From: an uncultured Bordetella sp.
GTDB lineage: Bacteria > Pseudomonadota > Gammaproteobacteria > Burkholderiales > Burkholderiaceae_B
Assembly: GCA_937881145.1 (NCBI GenBank)
Contig: CALGFL010000043.1
Coordinates: forward strand, 1-5,744
DNA: 5,744 bases
Direction of reading: 5' to 3'
The notes below the pieces were generated by a model. That model was not told the DNA's origin and ran no database searches. It saw nothing but the letters and a program-made list of their open reading frames with translations. A program made the position numbers and the translations under genes. Each line of letters begins with the position of its first letter. Position 1 is the stretch's first letter. Positions 1 through 5,744 of this stretch are shown here, piece by piece.

Positions 1-1
1 C

Positions 2-631
2 AATATCGGCAAGTCGCTACCCGAGGGCGATGCCGGAACCTCGCTCGCCATGGAGCAGCTGCTGCCTTTCGGCGCGGGCTACAGCTTCTATTCCGACATG
101 GGCGCGCGGATCCTGCCCAATGGGCACAGCGTGCTGGGCACCAAGGCCAGCATCCACACCGGCTACGCGCCCCTGCCCGAGTACGAGGCCGAGCTGGCCG
201 AGCTTTACGGCGCGGACCAGGCGCGCGCGCTCTTGTCCTTCTCGCCGCAAAACACGGTGCTCTACCCCAGCGCGGCGTTCAAGACTTCGCCTTCGCTGAT
301 ACGCGTGCTGCGGCCGCTGGGCCCGGACCGCACATTGATCGAGGCCTGGGCGCTGGCGCCCAAGGGCACGCCGCAACGCCTGCGCCAGCGGGTGGCGTCC
401 TACGTGCGCCTGGTGTTCTCGCCCATGTCGGTGGTGGCGCACGACGACGTGCATCTGTTCGAAAGCCAGCAGAACGGCCTGCGCAGCGACGGCAACGAAT
501 GGGTGAGCCTGCATCGCGGCCACAAGGCCGACGAGACGCAAATGCCCGAACTGACGCTGGAAAACGGCAATAACGAAATCATGATGCGCAACCAGTATCG
601 CGGCTGGCTGCGCTTGATGGATCCGGCCTGA
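2..631 (+). CDS. Aromatic ring-hydroxylating dioxygenase alpha subunit, C-terminal part (5'-truncated by window edge)
   Basis: This is the large subunit of a Rieske non-heme iron oxygenase, which inserts O2 into an aromatic ring using electrons from a separate reductase or ferredoxin. The frame is open from base 2, giving 209 residues to the TGA at 629-631. Only the catalytic-domain C-terminus is present; the Rieske cluster and the two His iron ligands would lie upstream of the window. Family-like features include a PNGHSVL segment, a strand-rich stretch ending in RVLRPLGPDRTLIEAWALAPKG, and SPMSVVAHDDVHLFESQQNGL. In that last stretch the Asp pair (bases 443-448) matches the position of the Asp iron ligand (Asp362 in naphthalene dioxygenase). 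It closes with the usual N-Q-Y-R-G-W tail. The beta subunit starts 24 bases downstream, which supports a two-subunit oxygenase. The substrate cannot be told from this fragment. The family call is firm. Confidence 0.9.
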   Translation, partial: NIGKSLPEGDAGTSLAMEQLLPFGAGYSFYSDMGARILPNGHSVLGTKASIHTGYAPLPEYEAELAELYGADQARALLSFSPQNTVLYPSAAFKTSPSLIRVLRPLGPDRTLIEAWALAPKGTPQRLRQRVASYVRLVFSPMSVVAHDDVHLFESQQNGLRSDGNEWVSLHRGHKADETQMPELTLENGNNEIMMRNQYRGWLRLMDPA

Positions 632-655
632 CGGATCCGGCTACAAGGACACGCC

Positions 656-1141
656 ATGACGCAAGCCTACGCGGACGCGGATCTCATCGGCCTGGTCTAC
701 CAGGAAGCCCGGCTCATCGACCAGGGCCGTTTCGACGAGTGGTACGGGCTATACGCCGACGACGGCCTGTACTGGATGCCGCTCACGCCCGATCAGCAAA
801 GCGGCGCAGACGAGCCCGCGCTGATGTACGAAGACAAGATGCTGCTGCGCCTGCGCCTGGACCGCATGAACGATCCCAGGGCGCATTCGCTGCATCCGGC
901 GGTGCGCTGCCTGCACGTATTGCAGGCGCCCGAAGTGACGAGCCGCGACGAGGCCGCCGGCCGCTACGCGCTGCGCACGCCCTTCATCTACGTCGAAACG
1001 CAGGGCGACACGCAGCACGTGCTGGCCGCCACGGCCGAGCACGAGCTGGTCGCCACGCCGCAAGGCCTGCGCATCCGGGTCAAGAAGGTGCTGCTGCTCA
1101 ATTGCGACGCGGCGCTGCCGGCGATACAGCGGCTGCCTTGA
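656..1141 (+). CDS. Aromatic ring-hydroxylating dioxygenase beta subunit
   Basis: This is the small structural subunit (161 residues, usual length for the family) of the terminal oxygenase, expected to pair with the alpha subunit just upstream in a cytoplasmic alpha3beta3 type complex. The fold in this family is the NTF2/SnoaL-like cone. Recognisable features are the early helix with EARLIDQGRFDEWYGLYADD, then YWMPL, the MYEDKMLLRLRLDRM segment typical of beta subunits, the HSLHPAVRCLH turn, and a C-terminal strand GLRIRVKKVLLLNCD. The ATG at 656 is favoured by an AAGGA ribosome-binding site at 645-649, six bases upstream. The gene is almost certainly cotranscribed with the alpha subunit. No ferredoxin or reductase gene follows in this window, so electron-transfer partners must be encoded elsewhere. 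Beta subunits rarely define the substrate, so none is assigned. Confidence 0.92.
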   Translation: MTQAYADADLIGLVYQEARLIDQGRFDEWYGLYADDGLYWMPLTPDQQSGADEPALMYEDKMLLRLRLDRMNDPRAHSLHPAVRCLHVLQAPEVTSRDEAAGRYALRTPFIYVETQGDTQHVLAATAEHELVATPQGLRIRVKKVLLLNCDAALPAIQRLP

Positions 1142-1155
1142 AGCCCCGCCGTCCG

Positions 1156-1172
1156 AAACCGCCCGCCGGTTT
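1156..1172 (+). repeat. Small inverted repeat after the dioxygenase beta gene
   Basis: AAACCG at 1156-1161 and CGGTTT at 1167-1172 form a perfect 6-bp stem around a 5-base loop, 15 bases past the beta-subunit stop. There is no T-run after it, so it is not a canonical Rho-independent terminator. It may be a weak attenuating hairpin or chance. The rest of the 88-base gap holds nothing else I recognise. Confidence 0.3.
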
Positions 1173-1216
1173 GCAACGCCGTCCGCGCAGCCGTAACGTA
1201 GTCCGTCGACAACACG

Positions 1217-1221
1217 AGGAG
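1217..1221 (+). promoter_or_regulatory. Ribosome-binding site of the DUF169 gene
   Basis: AGGAG lies eight bases before the ATG at 1230. This selects that ATG rather than the adjoining in-frame TTG at 1227. The translation signal has survived although the gene behind it is interrupted. Confidence 0.6.
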
Positions 1222-1229
1222 CGGCGTTG

Positions 1230-1724
1230 ATGGATCCGGATCTGGCAAAACTGGCGGCCGAGCTCGAGCATCTGCTCAAACTGCGCAGCATTGCGTTCGG
1301 CATGAAGCTGTACGAACGGCGCGAGGACATGCAGGCCATTGCCCGCATACGCCGCCCCAAGGCGATACACACGATGGACCAGATCGTGGGGCAGACCGCC
1401 CGGCTGGGTTTCACCCTTGGCATCACCGCCGAAGACCTGGTCGGATCGTAGTGCCGCGTGGTCGGGGAATCTTCCTGCGCCGACTCCTGGGGCCGGGCGC
1501 TCAAGACCGGAAAGCCGAGCCTGTCGATCCCCTGTTTCGCCGAGCGCCGCTACGGCGGCGTCCTGGACGACGAAATGCTGATGGCGCTGCCGCCAGCCAT
1601 GCTGGAGCAGGCCATCGCGGGCATGCACGCCCTGGCCAGGAACGGTTTGCGCTACCCGTTCGCGCAATACGGCATCCAGCAGGACGTCCGCGCGGGGATG
1701 AAGGTCAGTTACCCGGGCAGGTAG
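1230..1724 (+). pseudogene. DUF169-family protein, interrupted by an in-frame amber stop and apparently missing its middle
   Basis: The frame encodes 73 residues from ATG 1230, hits TAG at 1449-1451, and then continues in the same frame for 90 codons to TAG 1722-1724. The first part (DLAKLAAELEHLLKLRS, then RRPKAIHTMDQIVGQTARLG and ITAEDLVGS) looks like the N-terminus of DUF169 proteins. The second part (VVGESSCADSWGRALK, LSIPCFAERRYGGVLDDEM, ALPPAMLEQAIAGM, RYPFAQYGIQ) looks like their C-terminal half. As I recall, intact members are about 230-270 residues, so roughly 70-100 residues between the halves appear to be gone. The TAG sits where homologs tend to have Gln (GSQC), one C-to-T change away from CAG. 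The biochemical role of DUF169 is not well established. Position after the dioxygenase genes suggests it once belonged to that operon. A short N-terminal peptide could still be translated. Independent translation of the second part would need GTG 1458, which lacks a clear ribosome-binding site. Confidence 0.75.
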
Positions 1725-1799
1725 CCGGTCTGTGGGGGGGTAGGCGGGGAGCCCATAAAGTAGCTATCCTTGCACATTTTCCTCCTTTTCACCGGAGCC

Positions 1800-2954
<1,155 letters not shown>

Positions 2955-3000
2955 CGGACCTGTGCGCGGCGCTCGCCGCAAAAGGCCGCAACGCAATTCT
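2955..3000. other. Short convergent intergenic gap with a weak hairpin
   Basis: Only 46 bases separate the stop codons of two genes reading toward each other. GCGGC at 2966-2970 and GCCGC at 2975-2979 can pair in a 5-bp stem. Neither strand shows a T-run after it, so no intrinsic terminator is evident. Termination here may be Rho-dependent, or transcripts may overlap at their 3' ends. Confidence 0.4.
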
Positions 3001-5061
3001 TCATGACGAGGTCCGGGCCTGCATGGCCTCGGTATAAAAGCACACCCGGTTGCGGCCCTGCGACTTGGCCTGGTACATCGCCAGATCGGCACGCCGCATC
3101 AGCTCGGCCATGCTCTGGCCGCGCCCCTGGAACAGCTCGACGCCGATGCTGGGCGTGCTGCGCACCTGCTGCCCGTCCAGATCATAGGGTCTGTTCAACA
3201 TCGCAAGCACTTTGTGCGCGACGATTCCGACCTTCGCACCAGCCTCTTGCCGTCCACCGGCCAACCCGTCGAGCACCACGACGAACTCGTCGCCGCCCAG
3301 CCGGGCCGCGTCGTCGTTGCCCAGGCGCGAGAGCGTGTCGCTGGTGCGCAGACTGTCGCGCAGGCGCGCGGCCACCTGGACCAACAGCTGATCGCCGCAC
3401 TTGTGCCCCAGCGTGTCGTTGATTTTTTTGAAATTGTCCAAATCGATGAACATCAGCGCGCCGTGCGTGCCTTCGCGCGCGCTGACTGTCTGTGCGCGCT
3501 CCAGGCGATCGAACATCAAACGCCGGTTGGGCAGGCCCGTGAGTTCATCGTAGAACGCGAGTTGCCTGATCTCTTCCTGCGCGCGCTTTTGCTCGGCGAT
3601 GTCGCGCATCACGCCGCGATAGCCCGCGAATCTTGCGCGGGCATCGTATTTCGGCTCGCCGCTGATCGAGATCCAGATCCACTCGCCGTTGCCGCCGGGC
3701 AGCTGCAGCTCCAGTTCGTGAAACGACCGATGGGCATTCATCAGCGCGCGCTGTTCGTCGAAATCCACCGACATGTTGCGCACGTCCCGCAATACGTCGA
3801 CGCTCTTGCCGAGAAGGTTGGACACGTACTGCATATTCGATGTGCCCTGGCCTTCGATCTTCGTGATGCGCAAATCGCAGTCCATCTCCCAGTACAAATC
3901 GGCCGATAAATGCGTGAGGCTGCGCCAGCGCGCTTCGCTCTCGCGCAACGATTCCTGCGTGTAGATGTGATGCGTCGCATCGGTGAGCACCCACACATAG
4001 CCTCCCGTGGCAAGCGGCTGGCGGCGCATTTCCACGACATAGCCCGAGGTCATGTCGAGGATGTGGTTTTTCGAGTGGTCCCACTCGTACCCCATCAGAT
4101 CGCCATCGAGCCTTTCCCAACCAGTGTCGTCCGACGACTTGCCGTTAAGGACGAACAGCGCCCTGCGCTTTTCGGGATCGAGAATGGCGCGCGTGATGTC
4201 CCGCATCGCCGGCAGACTTTCCGCATAGGCCTCGGATATATCGAGCAGCTCCAGAAATTGCCGATTGTAGGAATGAAGCCGGCCCTGGGCATCTTCATAA
4301 GCGACGCCCTGCGTGATCGACGCCAGAATGTCGTTCATCAGATGCAGCTGCTCGCGCAGCTGCGCATCCGGGCTTGGCGCAACCTGCGCTTGCCCGCGAT
4401 TGCGCAGGGCCGCCTCGAAACGCTGCCTTTCGATCACCCGGCCCAGCTGCGCGCCGATCTGCGCCATGTTGCGCAGCAGCGATTCATCCGGCTCGCTGTC
4501 GCGATCCGAGAAAAATTCGAGCACGGCCACAACCTCGCGGCCCAGCAGCACCGGAAAGGCGAGCGCGGACCGCAGCCCCGCCTGCCGCGCCACGGCTGCT
4601 CGCGAGAAATCCTCGTCCTGGGCAATGTCGAGCGTCCATGCGGGCCGGCCCGTCCCCAGCGCCTGCCCCGGCAGGCGGTCATAGGTCGCATCATCGTCTT
4701 CGATGCTGGCCGCGCGAAAGGGTTCGAAGCGATCCGGATCGAAGCAATGCCAGACCCCCGACGATTTCAGCCGGGGCTCGGCACCCGGCGCCCCGGCCTG
4801 CACGACGAAAAGGTGGCCGACCGGCCATAGGGTATGGCGGCAGATGCGCTTGATGGCCGACTCCAGGGTCGCGCTCGCGTCTGCGGCCCGGTTGACGTCC
4901 GCGGCGATCGCCTCCAGCAGGCCGATTTCCTGCTCCCGCAGATAAAGCTCGCGCAGGCCGTCGGCGAGACAGGCCTCCGCCTCCAGGCGGGCCTGGCGCT
5001 CGCGCTCGAGCTCGCGGCGCAGGACGGCAAGCTCATCGTAGTGGGTGGGTCCAACCGGCAT
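3001..5061 (-). CDS. Soluble sensor diguanylate cyclase: coiled coil, GAF, PAS, PAS, GGDEF
   Basis: This 686-residue protein has no membrane segment or signal peptide, so it is predicted to make c-di-GMP in the cytoplasm in response to signals bound by its sensor domains. In order: an Arg/Glu-rich coiled coil (about 8-48), a GAF domain (about 50-213, with SALAFPVLLGREVVAVLEFFS), a PAS_7-like domain (about 241-365, NDILASITQGVAYEDAQGRL), a second PAS (about 376-492, ending GYRGVMRDIAEQKRAQ), and GGDEF (about 498-675). FYDELTGLPNRR, FIDLDNFKKINDTLGHKCGD and GGDEF at 589-593 indicate an active enzyme. RTSD at 572-575 lies 13 residues before GGDEF instead of the usual five, owing to an apparent 8-residue duplication. 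The protein ends just after NRVCFYTEAMQ, the point where many relatives run on into an EAL phosphodiesterase domain; no EAL is present. The ATG at 5061 has only a weak, distant AAGAG as ribosome-binding site, so the exact start is less sure than the domain call. No heme-, flavin- or other cofactor motif could be identified by eye. Confidence 0.93.
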   Translation of the reverse strand: MPVGPTHYDELAVLRRELERERQARLEAEACLADGLRELYLREQEIGLLEAIAADVNRAADASATLESAIKRICRHTLWPVGHLFVVQAGAPGAEPRLKSSGVWHCFDPDRFEPFRAASIEDDDATYDRLPGQALGTGRPAWTLDIAQDEDFSRAAVARQAGLRSALAFPVLLGREVVAVLEFFSDRDSEPDESLLRNMAQIGAQLGRVIERQRFEAALRNRGQAQVAPSPDAQLREQLHLMNDILASITQGVAYEDAQGRLHSYNRQFLELLDISEAYAESLPAMRDITRAILDPEKRRALFVLNGKSSDDTGWERLDGDLMGYEWDHSKNHILDMTSGYVVEMRRQPLATGGYVWVLTDATHHIYTQESLRESEARWRSLTHLSADLYWEMDCDLRITKIEGQGTSNMQYVSNLLGKSVDVLRDVRNMSVDFDEQRALMNAHRSFHELELQLPGGNGEWIWISISGEPKYDARARFAGYRGVMRDIAEQKRAQEEIRQLAFYDELTGLPNRRLMFDRLERAQTVSAREGTHGALMFIDLDNFKKINDTLGHKCGDQLLVQVAARLRDSLRTSDTLSRLGNDDAARLGGDEFVVVLDGLAGGRQEAGAKVGIVAHKVLAMLNRPYDLDGQQVRSTPSIGVELFQGRGQSMAELMRRADLAMYQAKSQGRNRVCFYTEAMQARTSS

Positions 5062-5092
5062 GGCCGTTTTCGTGCTCTTGGCTTATGGGTAT

Positions 5093-5104
5093 TGTCGGCC
5101 GACA
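5093..5104. repeat. 12-bp perfect palindrome in the leader of the GAF-PAS-GGDEF gene
   Basis: TGTCGGCCGACA reads the same on both strands and lies 32 bases before the start codon at 5061. On the + strand it is followed directly by six T (5105-5110), which resembles a small intrinsic terminator facing away from the SBP gene and toward the right edge. However, no + strand gene leads into it. It could instead be an operator half-site pair. Its function is not established. Confidence 0.45.
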
Positions 5105-5117
5105 TTTTTTCAGACAT

Positions 5118-5146
5118 GCAGGGGCTCATCAATGAGCCGCGCCTGC
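5118..5146. repeat. Long imperfect hairpin in the intergenic region
   Basis: GGCTCAT (5123-5129) and ATGAGCC (5132-5138) are a perfect 7-bp inverted repeat separated by two bases. Outside them GCAGG (5118-5122) pairs with CCTGC (5142-5146), leaving a 3-base bulge (GCG, 5139-5141). Twelve paired positions make it the strongest dyad in the window. A transcript leaving the SBP gene would carry this hairpin followed by A-rich sequence, not a U-tract, so it is not a classical terminator. It could be an operator, an mRNA-end stabilising structure, or part of the 5' leader of the GGDEF gene. Confidence 0.55.
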
Positions 5147-5155
5147 GCAATTGCG
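5146..5155. repeat. 10-bp palindrome CGCAATTGCG beside the candidate promoter
   Basis: A perfect palindrome abuts the 5118-5146 hairpin on one side and the AT-rich candidate -10 element on the other. If that promoter is real, the palindrome would lie at or near the transcription start, a common operator position. This is inferred from position and symmetry only. Confidence 0.35.
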
Positions 5156-5183
5156 ATTATTAATCCAATATAACGGCAGAAAG
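5156..5183 (-). promoter_or_regulatory. Candidate sigma70-like promoter for the GAF-PAS-GGDEF gene
   Basis: This is the most AT-rich patch in an otherwise GC-rich window. Read on the - strand, AATAAT at 5161-5156 matches five of six bases of TATAAT, and CTTTCT at 5183-5178 is a poor -35 at a 16-base spacing. TATATT at 5172-5167 is an alternative -10. It lies between the SBP stop and the GGDEF start, so the GGDEF gene may have its own promoter rather than depending on readthrough. Confidence 0.3.
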
Positions 5184-5186
5184 TCG

Positions 5187-5744
5187 CTATTTTGCCACTT
5201 TATCGACGAAGATATCCGTGTATGTCTTCGTCAAATCGATATTGGCCTTCTTTATCTCCGGACGAATTGTCGACAGTACGCGCAGCACGGTTTGCGGGCC
5301 GTCGGCGGGCATTCGACCGTCGCCGGAAAACGACGGCAGATACGCATCGAGCGCTTTCACGTAGAGCGCCTTGCCCACCGGCTCGTAATAGCTGCGCGGC
5401 AGCAGCGCGGCAATCTGCTCGGCGCTGTGCGTGTGCAAATACCGCAGCGCCATGACGAACCCTTTGACAAGCTGCGCCGCCTCGCGGCGGTGCGCGTTCA
5501 CCCAGCTGTTCGGCATGTAGAGACAACTGGACGGATAGAGCGCGCCCAGCGCGCTGCGCACACCGTCCGCGCTGCGCATGTCGACGAGCACCTGCGCCTG
5601 CCCGCTCGATATCAACCGGGATGCAGTCGGTTCGGTCGTCATGCCCGCGGCAATGCGGTTCCCGCGCATCGCATCGATGAAAGTCGTTCCCGCGTCGACC
5701 GCTTGCAATCGATAGTCGTCGTGATCGAGTCCCGCCTGGGCCGC
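5187..5744 (-). CDS. ABC transporter substrate-binding protein, NitT/TauT (NMT1-like) family, C-terminal part
   Basis: The frame is open from the right edge to a TAG at 5189-5187, giving 185 residues without the N-terminus, so the signal peptide and first lobe lie outside the window. This family binds small anions or heterocycles such as nitrate, sulfonates, taurine or thiamine precursors in the periplasm and delivers them to an inner-membrane permease. The visible part fits the C-terminal lobe. It has DAMRGNRIAAGMTTEPTASRL (a lobe crossover typical of the family), VDMRSADGVRSALGALYPSS, NSWVNAHRREAAQLVKGFV, LRYLHTHSAEQIAALLPRSYY, and an ending with GGP-like ADGPQTVLRVLS and IDLTKTYTDIFVDK. 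An apparent start inside the frame at TTG 5708 is only an artefact of the truncated view. Permease and ATPase genes would be expected to the right. The family is clear; the ligand is not. Confidence 0.88.
   Translation of the reverse strand, partial: AAQAGLDHDDYRLQAVDAGTTFIDAMRGNRIAAGMTTEPTASRLISSGQAQVLVDMRSADGVRSALGALYPSSCLYMPNSWVNAHRREAAQLVKGFVMALRYLHTHSAEQIAALLPRSYYEPVGKALYVKALDAYLPSFSGDGRMPADGPQTVLRVLSTIRPEIKKANIDLTKTYTDIFVDKVAK

Noticed and set aside
619..641. Direct repeat GGATCCGGC at 619-627 and 633-641 around the alpha-subunit stop
   Set aside because: It is a nine-base repeat in GC-rich sequence with no flanking structure. It is probably chance or minor slippage, not an insertion scar.
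749..1504. Long open frame of 251 codons on the - strand across the dioxygenase beta and DUF169 region
   Set aside because: It is antisense to a clear beta subunit, is rich in Arg/Ala/Gln/His of the kind produced by GC-rich shadow frames, and shows no domain.
1734..1757. G-rich tract (seven G, then GG and GGGG) upstream of the membrane cyclase, considered as a G-quadruplex
   Set aside because: The runs are uneven and would allow at most a weak two-layer structure, and G-runs are expected by chance at this GC content.
3910..4830. Open frame of 306 codons on the + strand inside the GAF-PAS region
   Set aside because: It is antisense to recognised GAF and PAS domains and has no family-like motif.

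Overview
The window is GC-rich, with G/C-biased third codon positions, and fits a high-GC proteobacterium. The gene types and protein sequences resemble those of Burkholderiales of the Bordetella/Achromobacter kind. That placement is an impression from the sequence, not a search result.

Layout, left to right. (1) On the + strand, the C-terminal part of a ring-hydroxylating dioxygenase alpha subunit enters from the left edge. A complete beta subunit follows 24 bases later, so the pair is the terminal oxygenase of an aromatic-ring dioxygenase. (2) After an 88-base gap lies a damaged DUF169-family gene. Its reading frame is interrupted by an in-frame TAG, and its middle appears to be missing. 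(3) Next on the + strand is a membrane-anchored diguanylate cyclase with about six hydrophobic segments, an intact GGEEF and an intact RxxD inhibitory site. (4) Convergent to it, only 46 bases away on the - strand, is a 686-residue soluble sensor diguanylate cyclase with the order coiled coil, GAF, two PAS, GGDEF. Its active site is intact, but an apparent 8-residue duplication separates the RxxD motif from GGDEF. (5) A 125-base AT-richer intergenic stretch with three inverted repeats precedes this gene. (6) At the right edge, on the - strand, is the C-terminal part of a NitT/TauT (NMT1-like) ABC-transporter substrate-binding protein.

Functionally the window joins three unrelated-looking pieces: the tail of a catabolic oxygenase operon, a pair of c-di-GMP synthases reading toward each other, and the end of a transport operon. 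The most unusual points are the doubly damaged DUF169 gene, the altered inhibitory-site geometry in the GAF-PAS-GGDEF protein, and the palindrome-rich leader in front of it. No mobile element, CRISPR array, tRNA or rRNA is visible. I see no clear sign of a wholly new multi-gene system. No gene-free stretch exceeds 125 bases.
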